This document shows positions 33,814-42,654 of a stretch of DNA of 63,123 bases, in pieces. The notes below the pieces were generated by a model. That model was not told the DNA's origin. It saw only the letters and a list, made by a program, of their open reading frames with translations, and ran no database searches. Location of the stretch: positions 1 through 63,123 of the forward strand of contig CALDWI010000049.1 of assembly GCA_937923795.1 (NCBI GenBank), in the 5' to 3' direction. Numbering within the stretch: position 1 is the first letter of the stretch; each line of letters begins with the position of its first letter. The translations under genes and the position numbers were made by a program. This DNA comes from an uncultured Collinsella sp. (lineage in GTDB: Bacteria; Actinomycetota; Coriobacteriia; Coriobacteriales; Coriobacteriaceae).

Positions 33814-35694
33814 CTAGGCAGCCTGAACAGAAGGCTGGCCCTCGTCGATAAAGAAGCGCTTGTACCACACTAGGAACACGAGCGGCGTATAGATCTTGCG
33901 CTGGAAATCGCCCTTGCCCGCAAAGTGCAGATCGAGCAGGTGCATGAGCTCGTCGGTATTGAAGAACTCGCTTGCCCACGGCGCGGTGAAGTACTCCTTG
34001 ACATAGTCGTACCACTTTTGCTCGCGCAGCCAGTAGACAATCGGCACCGGGAAGCCCACCTTGGGACGGGTGGCCCACTCATCGGGCAGCGACTTGTTGG
34101 CAGCGTGGCGGAGTACCTGTTTGTTGCCGTTCTCGTTGATGCGGTAGCGGTCGGGAATGTGCTCGGCGAACTCCATGACTTTGCGGTCCAGGAAGGGCAC
34201 GCGCAGCTCCAGTGAGTGTGCCATGCACATCTTGTCGGCCTTGAGCAGAATGTCGCCCGGGAGCCACATGTTCATGTCCAGGTACTGCTTCTTGACCAGC
34301 TCGGGCTGACCCTTCACGCGCGCATAGATGGGAGCGGCAAGCTCGAAGGCGCCATCGCCGGTGTTGTACTCGGGCTTGAGCACGCCGTCGACCTCGCGCT
34401 CCGGCCATACCAGAGCCTGTCCCAGGAACGACTTCTCAGGGATCTCGGCACCCTTGACCAGGAAGTTATGTCCCTTGAAGTACGGCATATGCAGCGCCAG
34501 GTTACCGAGCGCGCGACGGATGGGCAGCGGCACCATCTTTTTGTACTTGCGCACCGGGACCGTATCCTCGTAGTAGGCGTAGCCGCCAAAGAGTTCGTCG
34601 GCGCCTTCGCCCGAAAGCACCACGGTGACGTCCTTGCGGGCCATCTCGGCCAAGAACCACAGCGGCACGGAAGACAGGTTGGACTGCGGCTCGTCCATGT
34701 GATACTGGATGTCCTCGAGCGCACCGAAGAACTCGTCGGCGGTAATCATCTTGCGAACGTTTTCGACGCCGAGCTTATCGGAAAGCTCCTTGGCGTAGTT
34801 GGTCTCGTTGAAGTTCTTGTAGTCAAAGCCCACCGAGAAGGTCTTGTCGGGCATGAGGCAAGCGGCGATGTAGCTGGAGTCGACGCCACCGGAGAGGAAC
34901 GACGCGACCTTGACGTCGGCGATGCGATGGGCCTCGACGCTCTCGTGCACGACCTCGTCCAGCTCATCGACATACTCTTCGAACGGCTTCTCGACGGCAG
35001 AGTAATCGCAATCCCAGTAACGCTCGATGTTCATCTTGCCGGTCGGGATATCGACGGTAAAGTAGTGCGCCGGCGGCAGCTTGTAGACACCCTCGAAGAA
35101 GGTCTCCTCGGTTGCCGAATACTGCAGCGTCATGTACGGACGCAGAGCCTTTTTGTTGACCGCCTTGTGGAAGTGCGGGTAGTCCAGGAAGCTCTTGATC
35201 TCGGAACCAAAGAGCACGCCCGGAGCGCCGTCGCCCGCATCGGCCATGGGATAGTAGTAGAGCGGCTTGATGCCAAAGATGTCGCGGGCGCCAAAAAGCT
35301 TGTTCTTCTTTTTGTCCCAGATGACGAAGGCGTACATACCGCGCAGGCGATCGAGAACGGCCTCGCCCCACTCCTCGTAGCCGTGCAGGAGGCTCTCGGT
35401 GTCGGCGCCGCAGTGGAACTTGTAGCCCTTGGCCTCGAGCTCGGAACGGAGTTCTTGGAAGTTGTAGATCTCGCCGTTGAAGACAATGACGACGCTACCG
35501 TCCTCGTTGGCCATGGGTTGGGCGCCAGCCTCGGTCAGGTCGAGGATCGACAGGCGGCGGAAGCCGAGGGCAACGCGGCCGTCGATAAACTGACCGCCCA
35601 TGTCGGGACCGCGATGGACGATGCGGTCCATCATCTTGGTGAGCACCTCGGATTGGTTATCCGTCCCACCGACAAAACCGACAAAACCGCACAT
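33814..35694 (-). CDS. asnB: Asparagine synthetase (glutamine-hydrolysing)
   Basis: A 626-residue AsnB. C2 of MCGFVGF is the glutaminase nucleophile of the N-terminal domain (about 1-210, with VFNGEIYNF). The synthetase domain shows the ATP loop SFLSGGVDSSYIAA and the SGEGADELFGGY motif. It makes asparagine from aspartate, glutamine and ATP. It is monocistronic and divergent from tRNA-Val. Confidence 0.95.
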   Translation of the reverse strand: MCGFVGFVGGTDNQSEVLTKMMDRIVHRGPDMGGQFIDGRVALGFRRLSILDLTEAGAQPMANEDGSVVIVFNGEIYNFQELRSELEAKGYKFHCGADTESLLHGYEEWGEAVLDRLRGMYAFVIWDKKKNKLFGARDIFGIKPLYYYPMADAGDGAPGVLFGSEIKSFLDYPHFHKAVNKKALRPYMTLQYSATEETFFEGVYKLPPAHYFTVDIPTGKMNIERYWDCDYSAVEKPFEEYVDELDEVVHESVEAHRIADVKVASFLSGGVDSSYIAACLMPDKTFSVGFDYKNFNETNYAKELSDKLGVENVRKMITADEFFGALEDIQYHMDEPQSNLSSVPLWFLAEMARKDVTVVLSGEGADELFGGYAYYEDTVPVRKYKKMVPLPIRRALGNLALHMPYFKGHNFLVKGAEIPEKSFLGQALVWPEREVDGVLKPEYNTGDGAFELAAPIYARVKGQPELVKKQYLDMNMWLPGDILLKADKMCMAHSLELRVPFLDRKVMEFAEHIPDRYRINENGNKQVLRHAANKSLPDEWATRPKVGFPVPIVYWLREQKWYDYVKEYFTAPWASEFFNTDELMHLLDLHFAGKGDFQRKIYTPLVFLVWYKRFFIDEGQPSVQAA

Positions 35695-35865
35695 ATACTA
35701 TCCCCTCTGCTGTTGCTGGGCATCAAATCGAATCAGTAGCTTTTGAGTATACCCGAGGGCGTAAAGAGGGGCGGAATGTTCAGGCAATCTCAACTGAATC
35801 AGCTCCGCTGTGACACGCGCCGGTTACCTTTAATGGATATGAGGTGAATGAGGCGATTGTTTTGC

Positions 35866-35871
35866 TATACT
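35866..35871 (+). promoter_or_regulatory. Possible -10 element of tRNA-Val
   Basis: TATACT lies 11 bp before the tRNA 5' end. No good -35 sequence is seen at 16-18 bp, so the call is weak. Confidence 0.35.
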
Positions 35872-35881
35872 CTCTCCGCAC

Positions 35882-35957
35882 GGGCGATTGGCGCAACGGT
35901 TAGCGCAGGTGCTTTACACGCACAAGGCTGGGGGTTCGAATCCCTCATCGCCCACCA
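35882..35957 (+). tRNA. tRNA-Val (anticodon TAC)
   Basis: Plus-strand 76-nt tRNA with acceptor GGGCGAT/ATCGCCC, T-loop TTCGAAT and encoded CCA. The anticodon loop TTTACAC gives TAC. The outermost anticodon-stem pair would be G-A, otherwise the fold is regular. Its last 18 nt recur at 36124-36141. Confidence 0.9.
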
Positions 35958-35966
35958 TTGAATTGG

Positions 35967-35995
35967 AAACGGTCCTCGAAAGGGGACCGTTTTTG
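35967..35995 (+). terminator. Terminator after tRNA-Val
   Basis: AAACGGTCC/GGACCGTTT stem with an 8-nt loop, followed by further T residues, 10 nt from the tRNA end. Confidence 0.8.
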
Positions 35996-35996
35996 T

Positions 35997-36215
35997 TTGG
36001 GCCCATTTCATGGGATTCGAACCCGCAAGGGTGCGGAGCTGAGGAAACGCGAAGCGTTTTCCAGCGCAGCACGCGAGGAGCGAAGCGACGAAGCGGATGC
36101 GGGCGGTGGAGCCGCACGCGGACATCCCTCATCGCCCACCACTGATTTGATAGGCTCCCAGCAATGGGAGCCTTTCTTTTTTGGGCCCAGCGCATGGGAT
36201 TCGAACCCGCCAGCA
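35997..36215. repeat. tRNA-Val debris: two related modules
   Basis: After the tRNA, ATCCCTCATCGCCCACCA (last 18 nt of the tRNA) reappears at 36124-36141, exactly 184 bp on. As after the real gene, it is followed by a terminator hairpin (36152-36181) and then by GGGCCCA, a short gap and CATGGGATTCGAACCCGC. The latter two blocks are at about 36000-36026 and 36183-36210. The second module lacks the 5' half of a tRNA. The 100 bp before it are GC-rich with GCGAAGCG-like runs. Confidence 0.75.
36152..36181 (+). terminator. Terminator of the partial tRNA module
   Basis: Perfect AGGCTCCC/GGGAGCCT stem with a 6-nt loop followed by TTCTTTTTT. Confidence 0.75.
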
Positions 36216-36234
36216 CGTCTGTCACAAAGGCCGT

Positions 36235-36449
36235 GGTCAAAAAATGGCAAAAATGAGTACTGCTACTTTGTTTGCAACATATAAATAGACAGTATTTGCT
36301 TAAGTTACGCAGCATATGTCCATTATAAGGACTAACAGTTAGATCAAAATCGTGCTTTCATCGTCATTTCGACTTGCTATCTGGCCTTATTAGTCCAAAA
36401 TTGCTGCTACCAAATCGGTAACAGTACTCATATTTGATGTTTTTTGACC
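36235..36449. mobile_element. Candidate 215-bp MITE-like element
   Basis: Terminal inverted repeats of 32 nt (36235-36266 and 36418-36449) match at 27 positions; the outermost ten bases GGTCAAAAAA and the block ATGAGTACTG are identical. The interior is AT-rich, unlike its surroundings, with no open reading frame. No clear target-site duplication is visible. It lies between the tRNA-Val debris and argD; the remaining 117 bp up to argD show only a weak copy of the GTAGTCAATTTGG repeat. Confidence 0.6.
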
Positions 36450-36566
36450 AGCAGGTCTCCCTGCCTTAGCAAATCTAAGGCAAAACGGGCTCCAGACCGC
36501 TGAATCATGCCGCATAGGACACGCCCACAGTCCGGAACCCGGTCCAAATTGAGTTATTGCGCCGCG

Positions 36567-37850
36567 TTAGCCCAAGACATCCGACAGGATCTCGATCAGG
36601 CTGTCCACGTCGGCTTCCTCGCAGACGAGTGGCGGCAGGAAACGCAGCGTATGGGCACCCGTAGCGTTGATTACGGCACCGGCCCCCAATGCACGGGCCA
36701 CAACGTCGTGTGCATCACCCGCAGTATCGTCAAGATCGCAGCCGAGCATCAGGCCACGGCCACGCACCTCTACCACATGCGGAAGCTTAGCCAGCGCCTG
36801 CTCCATATAGGCGCCCACCTTGGCGGCATGCTCGGCATAATCGCCGCGCACAAGCGCGGAGAGCGTCGCGGCACACGCCGCGATGGCCAAGCAGCTACCG
36901 CCGAAGGTCGAACCATGATCGCCGGGCTTAAACACGTCGGCAATCTCCTTCTTTGCCACGACGGCACCCATGGGCACGCCGTCGGCAATGCCCTTGGCAA
37001 GGCTCATGATGTCAGGCTCCACGCCATAGGTTTGGAATGCAAATGGCTTGCCGGAGCGGAAGATGCCGCACTGGACCTCGTCGGCGATAAGCACGGCGCC
37101 CACTTCGTGTGCCAGGTCGCGCGCTGCCGCCATAAACTCCTCGGTCATGGGGTGCACGCCACTCTCACCCTGGATCGGTTCGAGCATCACGGCACAAATT
37201 TCGCTCCCCAGCTGCTTAAAGATTGCACGCAGTTCATCGACATCGTTGGGCGTGCAGGCCACAAAGCCACCCGGCAGCGGGCGGAAGCTGTCCTGCAGCC
37301 AATCCTGCATGGTGGCGGCAATGGTCTCGAGCGTACGACCGTGGAAGCCACCGCGCATGCACACGATGGTGTTGCCGCCATTACCGGCACGCTTGGCGTA
37401 CAGGCGCGCGAGCTTCATCGAGCCCTCGTTGGCCTCGGCGCCGGAGTTGGCAAAGAACGTCTCCCACACCCGCTCGCCCGCAGCCGGGGCACCAAGAGCA
37501 GCTGCCGTGGTCTCATCGCCGGCGACAATGGCATCGGCAAGCACGCGCGCACCATCTACGTCGTCGTTAGCAAGCTTGGACAGCAGCGCCGCGACCTGTC
37601 CGCGCTGCTCGATGTAGAAATAGTTGGAGACATGCATGAGCTTTTTGGTCTGTGCCTCGAGCGCCGAGAGCACAGCCGGGTCGCCATGACCTAGGCTGCA
37701 CACGCCGATGCCGGCAAGAAAGTCGAGGTACTCACGGCCATCGTCGCCGGTGAGCTTCATGCCGTGACCCTTGACAAACTCGACCGGAGAGCGGCCAAAG
37801 GTATGCATAACGTAATGGGATTCAAGCGATTGCTGAGCTGCAAGTGACAT
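36567..37850 (-). CDS. argD: Acetylornithine aminotransferase
   Basis: A 427-residue class III PLP aminotransferase that converts N-acetylglutamate semialdehyde to N-acetylornithine. The PLP site is in IADEVQCGIFRSG, with the Schiff-base lysine in SLAKGI; FFANSGAEANE is the conserved N-terminal loop. It is last in argC-argJ-argB-argD, 69 nt after argB. Confidence 0.94.
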   Translation of the reverse strand: MSLAAQQSLESHYVMHTFGRSPVEFVKGHGMKLTGDDGREYLDFLAGIGVCSLGHGDPAVLSALEAQTKKLMHVSNYFYIEQRGQVAALLSKLANDDVDGARVLADAIVAGDETTAAALGAPAAGERVWETFFANSGAEANEGSMKLARLYAKRAGNGGNTIVCMRGGFHGRTLETIAATMQDWLQDSFRPLPGGFVACTPNDVDELRAIFKQLGSEICAVMLEPIQGESGVHPMTEEFMAAARDLAHEVGAVLIADEVQCGIFRSGKPFAFQTYGVEPDIMSLAKGIADGVPMGAVVAKKEIADVFKPGDHGSTFGGSCLAIAACAATLSALVRGDYAEHAAKVGAYMEQALAKLPHVVEVRGRGLMLGCDLDDTAGDAHDVVARALGAGAVINATGAHTLRFLPPLVCEEADVDSLIEILSDVLG

Positions 37851-37919
37851 GAGATGCCTTTCGTTGGGCGCCAGACGGCGCGGGGCTATGGGTGCAGGAA
37901 TGGGGCGGCTGCGGGTCAG

Positions 37920-38900
37920 CTAGACCGTCTGAAGCTTCTCGACCTCGTCAAGGTTCTCGGTCAGACGCGCAGCAAACGTCGAAAGCGGATGCGGATGCGC
38001 ATCGAACTCGTAAGCCGTCTCGGTGGAATGAATCACGGTGCCGACGCCGGCATCGGTCAGCAGCTCCAGGAGCAGCGAATGCGGCGTAGTACCGTTAATG
38101 ATGTGGGCACGAAATACGCCGCCAGTAAGCGCATCGACAGCCGCACGCAGCTTGGGAATCATGCCCTTATCGACCTCGCCGCCGTAGAGCATTTCGTTGA
38201 CCTCGTCGAGCGTTAGGTTGGAGATAAGCGAGTCCTTGTCGCTAAAGTCCTTGTACAGGCCATCGACATCGGTCAAAAAGATCGCCTTATGCGCGTGGAG
38301 CGCCGCGGCAACGGCACCGGCGGCGGTATCGGCGTTGATGTTGAAGAAACCGCCGTCCTCCCCCGCCGCGACGGTAGCGATGACGGGGATGTACTCGCTA
38401 TCGAGTAAGCGCTCGATATAGTCGGTGTTGACGTGCGTCACTTTGCCCACGCGACCGAGCTCGGGGTCGAGCGACTCGGCGATGAGCGTGCCGGCATCGC
38501 TGCCCGACACGCCCACGGCCAGGTTGCCGTGGTGGTTGATGGCAGCAACCAGCTCCTGGTTAACCTTGCCGCCCAGCACCTCGCGCACGATATCCATAGT
38601 CGCCGGCGTGGTCACGCGCTGGCCGTTCTTAAACTCGACGGGAATATCGTAATGGCTCAGCGCCTCGTTGATGGCCTTGCCGCCGCCATGCACGATGACA
38701 GGTCGCATGCCGATGATCTTGAGCAAAACGATGTCGCTCATCACGTCGCGGCGCAGTTGCTCGTCAACCATGGCGGCTCCGCCATATTTGATAACGACCG
38801 TCTTGCCGGTCAGGTTTTTAATCCACGGCAGCGCTTCGAACAGCAGCTGCGCGGTTGCTTCGTTGGATTCGCTCGAACGACAATCGCGTGCGAATTTCAT
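37920..38900 (-). CDS. argB: Acetylglutamate kinase
   Basis: A 326-residue amino-acid kinase phosphorylating N-acetylglutamate. VVIKYGGAAM is the ATP-binding Lys-Gly loop near residue 35, VHGGGKAIN the substrate loop, and INADTAAGAVAAALHA the C-terminal nucleotide site. The start at 38900 (MKFARD) avoids 17 upstream residues without family support. Feedback control by arginine is common in this family; the N-terminal extension before the kinase core is of the type seen in arginine-sensitive forms. Confidence 0.94.
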   Translation of the reverse strand: MKFARDCRSSESNEATAQLLFEALPWIKNLTGKTVVIKYGGAAMVDEQLRRDVMSDIVLLKIIGMRPVIVHGGGKAINEALSHYDIPVEFKNGQRVTTPATMDIVREVLGGKVNQELVAAINHHGNLAVGVSGSDAGTLIAESLDPELGRVGKVTHVNTDYIERLLDSEYIPVIATVAAGEDGGFFNINADTAAGAVAAALHAHKAIFLTDVDGLYKDFSDKDSLISNLTLDEVNEMLYGGEVDKGMIPKLRAAVDALTGGVFRAHIINGTTPHSLLLELLTDAGVGTVIHSTETAYEFDAHPHPLSTFAARLTENLDEVEKLQTV

Positions 38901-38980
38901 AATCTGCCTCGTCTTTCGTATCGTTATCACGCTGTGCTTCGCTGCCCGCAATGCGGCAAGATACGCAGCGTGCCTTGAAT

Positions 38981-40249
38981 CTAGGAACGGTAGTCACCGT
39001 TGATGGAGATGTACTCGTGCGTGAGGTCGCAGGTCCACACGGTCGTTGCCGCATCGCCTGCGCCCAGGTCGGCCGAGATCACAATCTCGGGCGCCTCAAA
39101 ACGTCGCAGAGCCTCGTCCTCGTCAAAGGGAACGGTCAGACCATCGCGGCAGACGGGCATGCCCATCATGTCGATGGAAACGTCTTCCTGATTAAACTTC
39201 ACGCCGCACTTGCCGAGCGCCATGGCAACGCGGCCCCAGTTGCAGTCGTGGCCGGCGATGCAGGTCTTGACGAGCGGCGAGTTGGCGACGGCACGGGCGG
39301 CGATATCGGCTTCCTCGTCGTTGGCGGCGCCGGTAATGTTAACCGTCACGAGCTTTGAAGCACCCTCGCCATCGGCCGCGATGTTGCGCGCCAGGCTCTC
39401 GCACACCTCGTGCACGGCAAAGGCCAACTCGTCAAAGGCGTCAGTGCCCTCGACGATAGCCTCGGCATCTGCAGCAGCAGCGCCAGAGGCAAGCATGATA
39501 CAGGTGTCGTTGGTCGAGGTATCGGAATCGACCGTCACCTTATTGAAGGTCTGCTTAACGGTCGAGAGCAACAGGGCGTGAAGCGCCGCCGGCTCGACGG
39601 GGGCATCGGTAGTAATGACCGAGATCATGGTGGCCATATTGGGCATAATCATGCCCGAGCCCTTGCACATTCCGCCTACCGTATAGACATTGCCCGCATG
39701 ACCCGCAGCCTCGCTGACATAGGACACGGCGTACTCCTTGGAGTGCGTGTCAGTCGTCATGATGGCGCGAGCGGCATCGGCGCCACCGTGGGCGGAGAGC
39801 GCCTCGTAGGCAGCAGGAATGGCGGTCTCAAACGTGTCGATCGGCAGAATCTGGCCAATCACGCCCGTGGAGGCAACCAGAATCTGCTGGGGCTCGCAGC
39901 CGATGACCTGCGATGCGATGCTGCACGTCTCGCGCGCGCATGCAAGGCCGGTCTCACCCGTGGCGGCGTTGGCATTGCCAGAGTTGACCGAAACGCCGGC
40001 GATGATTCCGTAGCCCTTGTCGGCACCGCCCAGGTTGGCACGGCTCACCTGCACGGGTGCCGCGCAAAAGCGATTGGTGGTAAACACGCCGGCGCCGGGA
40101 CAGGGTTTATCGGGCACGACGAGCGCGTAATCCAGACGCTCGGGGTTCTTGCGGAGCCCAGCGTGGATGCCTGCAGCCTTAAAACCAGCCGCAGCCGTAA
40201 CGCCACCCTCGACAGCGCGAATCTTGATATCAAACAGCTCGGTATTCAT
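38981..40249 (-). CDS. argJ: Bifunctional ornithine acetyltransferase/N-acetylglutamate synthase
   Basis: A 422-residue self-cleaving enzyme that recycles the acetyl group from acetylornithine to glutamate. The cleavage and catalytic site is GMIMPNMATMIS, in which the threonine becomes the new N-terminus of the beta chain. Its presence means the cyclic acetyl pathway is used, so no argE is needed. It follows argC after 134 bp and precedes argB by 80 bp. Confidence 0.95.
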   Translation of the reverse strand: MNTELFDIKIRAVEGGVTAAAGFKAAGIHAGLRKNPERLDYALVVPDKPCPGAGVFTTNRFCAAPVQVSRANLGGADKGYGIIAGVSVNSGNANAATGETGLACARETCSIASQVIGCEPQQILVASTGVIGQILPIDTFETAIPAAYEALSAHGGADAARAIMTTDTHSKEYAVSYVSEAAGHAGNVYTVGGMCKGSGMIMPNMATMISVITTDAPVEPAALHALLLSTVKQTFNKVTVDSDTSTNDTCIMLASGAAAADAEAIVEGTDAFDELAFAVHEVCESLARNIAADGEGASKLVTVNITGAANDEEADIAARAVANSPLVKTCIAGHDCNWGRVAMALGKCGVKFNQEDVSIDMMGMPVCRDGLTVPFDEDEALRRFEAPEIVISADLGAGDAATTVWTCDLTHEYISINGDYRS

Positions 40250-40383
40250 CGCCTTTATGACTCCTTATGTCAAACAAAAAACGGACATCGGTTGGTGCGC
40301 CATGCCAGTCGTAATCATGAGACCAGCTCAAGAGTGGCGCCCCACTCGATGCCCGACTACCAAATCGTTAACAATCGAATGTG

Positions 40384-41454
40384 CTACACCGGGCACGCCA
40401 CTGTGGGCAAGCCTCGTCGCTCGTCAAAGCCAAAGACGATATTGGCGCACTGGACTGCTTGGCCCGCAGCGCCCTTGCACAGATTGTCGATGGCGCCCGT
40501 AGCCACCAGGACGCCCGCGCGCTTGTTGAGCGCGAGGCCGATCTGGGCGGCGTTGGTGCCGACGACCGAAGCCGTCTTGGGCTGCTGGCCGGCATCGAGT
40601 ACGCGCACAAAGGTGCGACCGGTGTAGAACTGCTTGTAATGGTCGACAACGTCCTCAAGGGTCAGCGTGTCGAGAGCCTGCGGCGCGAGCGGCAGCGTCA
40701 CCGTGGAGAGCAGGCCGCGCTTGAGCGGTGCCAGATGCGGGGTGAAGACGATGCGGTCGGTCAGGCCAAGAATCTGCTCGATCTCGGGCGTATGACGATG
40801 CTTGCCCACGCCATATGCCTCCAGATTCTCGTCTGCACTGCAAAAATGCGTGCGGGCGTTGCAGGACTTACCGGCACCCGTCACGCCGCTGATAGCGTCG
40901 ACGATCACGGGGCCGCTCTGGGCAACCCAGCCGGCGCGCACGGCAGGCGCGGCAGCAAGGCTCGTTGCGGTGGGATAGCAACCGGCGCAGGCAACCAGCA
41001 CGGACTTGCCGCCAGCATAATCGGATGCGGCGGTCTCCAAGTCCCGACAGAACAGCTCGGGCAGACCAAAGGCGCGGCTCTTGAGTAGCTCGGGGCTCGT
41101 GTGCTCGGCGGCATACCATGTCTCGAACACGGCCGGATCGCTCAGGCGATAATCGGCCGAAAGGTCAAAGCAGGAAACGCCCGTGGCAAGCAGGGTGGGC
41201 ACCTGCGCCATGGCGGCGGTGTGCGGCACGGCCAAAAAGACCGCATCGCAGTTCTTGAGCTCGGGGGCGTCATGCGTCGTGAAGACAAGATCGCTTACGC
41301 CGGCGAAACTCGGATACACCGCGGACAGTGGCTGGCCGGCATCGGCGTTGGACGTAATGGCAACAAGTTCAAACTCGGGATGACCGAGCACGAGGCGAAT
41401 GAGTTCGGCGCCGGCATATCCAGCCGCGCCGACGATTCCAACCTTCAAAGACAT
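40384..41454 (-). CDS. argC: N-acetyl-gamma-glutamyl-phosphate reductase
   Basis: A 356-residue NADPH-dependent reductase. GIVGAAGYAGAELIRL is the Rossmann nucleotide loop and CAGCYPTATSLA holds the catalytic cysteine. It is the first gene of argCJBD, downstream of the ArgR-like operator. argF, argG, argH and argR are not in the window. Confidence 0.95.
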   Translation of the reverse strand: MSLKVGIVGAAGYAGAELIRLVLGHPEFELVAITSNADAGQPLSAVYPSFAGVSDLVFTTHDAPELKNCDAVFLAVPHTAAMAQVPTLLATGVSCFDLSADYRLSDPAVFETWYAAEHTSPELLKSRAFGLPELFCRDLETAASDYAGGKSVLVACAGCYPTATSLAAAPAVRAGWVAQSGPVIVDAISGVTGAGKSCNARTHFCSADENLEAYGVGKHRHTPEIEQILGLTDRIVFTPHLAPLKRGLLSTVTLPLAPQALDTLTLEDVVDHYKQFYTGRTFVRVLDAGQQPKTASVVGTNAAQIGLALNKRAGVLVATGAIDNLCKGAAGQAVQCANIVFGFDERRGLPTVACPV

Positions 41455-41539
41455 ATCAGACTCCTTGCCTGCGATTTATGCACCGATGCGCATTTCGCAG
41501 CGGTCGTTATGAAGTGGGTTGAAACTTTAGCACCAAAAG

Positions 41540-41576
41540 ATGCATGAATACGTAAATAGCTTGCATATTCATGCAT
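41540..41576. promoter_or_regulatory. ArgR-type operator upstream of argC
   Basis: ATGCATGAATA (41540-41550) and its exact reverse complement (41566-41576) are separated by 15 bp. The TGAATA-type halves resemble ARG boxes bound by ArgR/AhrC hexamers. It lies about 86 bp upstream of the argC start. Confidence 0.7.
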
Positions 41577-41620
41577 TGAAACATTCCCGACACATTCGCT
41601 TGAAGGAATTGACAAATAGA

Positions 41621-41674
41621 GCGGGCCCCGTATTGCCCGGCGCTCCTAACGGCGTCAGGCAATACGGGGCCCGC
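41621..41674 (-). terminator. Strong hairpin after the split-barrel gene pair
   Basis: A perfect 17-bp stem (41621-41637 with 41658-41674) with a 20-nt loop. T-rich sequence (TCTATTTG) follows on the minus strand. It closes the riboflavin-related operon before the arg operator. Confidence 0.7.
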
Positions 41675-41712
41675 CCATGCGAAAAACCAAGTTGTTGGGA
41701 TGAGCCAGCTGG

Positions 41713-42123
41713 TTAGAGCTCGACCGGCACCCATTCGTCGTGATTGCAGATAAAAGCCTCGGGATCCTCGACGCTAAAGAAAACAAGCGTGGGGTCGTTA
41801 GGCCCCTCATAGTGCTCGCTCAAGCGCTCAAGATGTTTCCATCCGGCCTCGCGCATTTCGCTCGAAGCCCGGTCTTCCAGCCCCGCACGCCCACGCAGAA
41901 TCAACCAACCATGGCCCGGCCACCAACTCGTGGCCTCAAAGCGCTGGTTTTGCAGAAGCTCCTGCCACACATCTTTGGTGCGCGCTGTCACAAACCACAG
42001 CTTGCCGTCCTGAATCTGCGCAAACGAGAACGGACGCACATGCGGCTGCCCGTCCACGCTCGTCGCCAGATACCACGCAGGCACCGACGTCAGATACTCC
42101 AGCACCGTATTCAATCCGTCCAC
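41713..42123 (-). CDS. Pyridoxamine 5'-phosphate oxidase-like split-barrel protein (1)
   Basis: A 136-residue split-barrel flavin-binding protein with WYLATSVDGQPHVRPFSF and LWFVTARTKDVW, typical of general stress and PNPOx-like families that bind FMN or F420. The exact reaction is unknown. A GTG start at 42123 is chosen because AGGAGG lies just upstream; the longer in-frame reading runs into a repeat. It is a tandem paralogue of the next gene and last in the unit starting with the FMN riboswitch. Confidence 0.8.
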   Translation of the reverse strand: MDGLNTVLEYLTSVPAWYLATSVDGQPHVRPFSFAQIQDGKLWFVTARTKDVWQELLQNQRFEATSWWPGHGWLILRGRAGLEDRASSEMREAGWKHLERLSEHYEGPNDPTLVFFSVEDPEAFICNHDEWVPVEL

Positions 42124-42160
42124 GTTTCCTCCTGTCGCCTGACCAGTCTTTTTGCAATGG

Positions 42161-42175
42161 GTAGTCAATTTGGGA
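42161..42175. repeat. GTAGTCAATTTGGGA repeat, copy 2
   Basis: Identical 15 bases to copies at 28154-28168 and 61788-61802, 2 nt from the stop of the second split-barrel gene but in the opposite orientation relative to that gene. Confidence 0.7.
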
Positions 42176-42177
42176 AA

Positions 42178-42624
42178 TTAGAGCTCGAGGCGCTCTTCGC
42201 TGCCGTCGATATCGCAGAATCGCGCGGCGATGTTGCGGACCGAGAAGAATGCAAGGCGGCCGTCGTTGGCGCTATCGTGTTGCTCGCCAATGCCCACCAT
42301 GTGCCTAAAGCCCGCCTGACGCACCTTGTCGCTCACGACTGCATCGTCCTCGAGCGCGGCCTCACCGGTTAACACGATCCAGCACTCCCCCGGCTTCCAG
42401 CCCGATACCTCAAACTTGGGATTCGCGCTCAACTCCGCCCACACGTCCTTGTCGCGCGACGTGCAAAACCACAGCTTGCCGTCATCGACCATGGCAAACG
42501 AAAACGGCCTCACGCGGGGCTGATGCCCGTCGCTCGCATCGGTCGTGGCAAGATACCACGCCGGAATTCGCCTGAGATACGAGCAGACGCGCTCGAGCTG
42601 AGCCGTGCGATCGATGTCGGTCAT
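42178..42624 (-). CDS. Pyridoxamine 5'-phosphate oxidase-like split-barrel protein (2)
   Basis: A 148-residue paralogue of the adjacent gene, sharing IPAWYLATTDAS ... PRVRPFSFAMVDDGKLWFCTSRDKDVW. It probably binds a flavin. It starts 30 nt after the ecfT stop, so it is likely in the same FMN-riboswitch transcript as the riboflavin transporter. The exact activity cannot be given. Confidence 0.82.
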   Translation of the reverse strand: MTDIDRTAQLERVCSYLRRIPAWYLATTDASDGHQPRVRPFSFAMVDDGKLWFCTSRDKDVWAELSANPKFEVSGWKPGECWIVLTGEAALEDDAVVSDKVRQAGFRHMVGIGEQHDSANDGRLAFFSVRNIAARFCDIDGSEERLEL

Positions 42625-42654
42625 AGAGACCCCTTTCTTGCGCTCGAATCGAGC

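Noticed and set aside
35865..36315. Several overlapping frames of 70-133 codons around tRNA-Val
   Set aside because: They run through a tRNA gene, its terminator and duplicated tRNA ends; none has a ribosome site.
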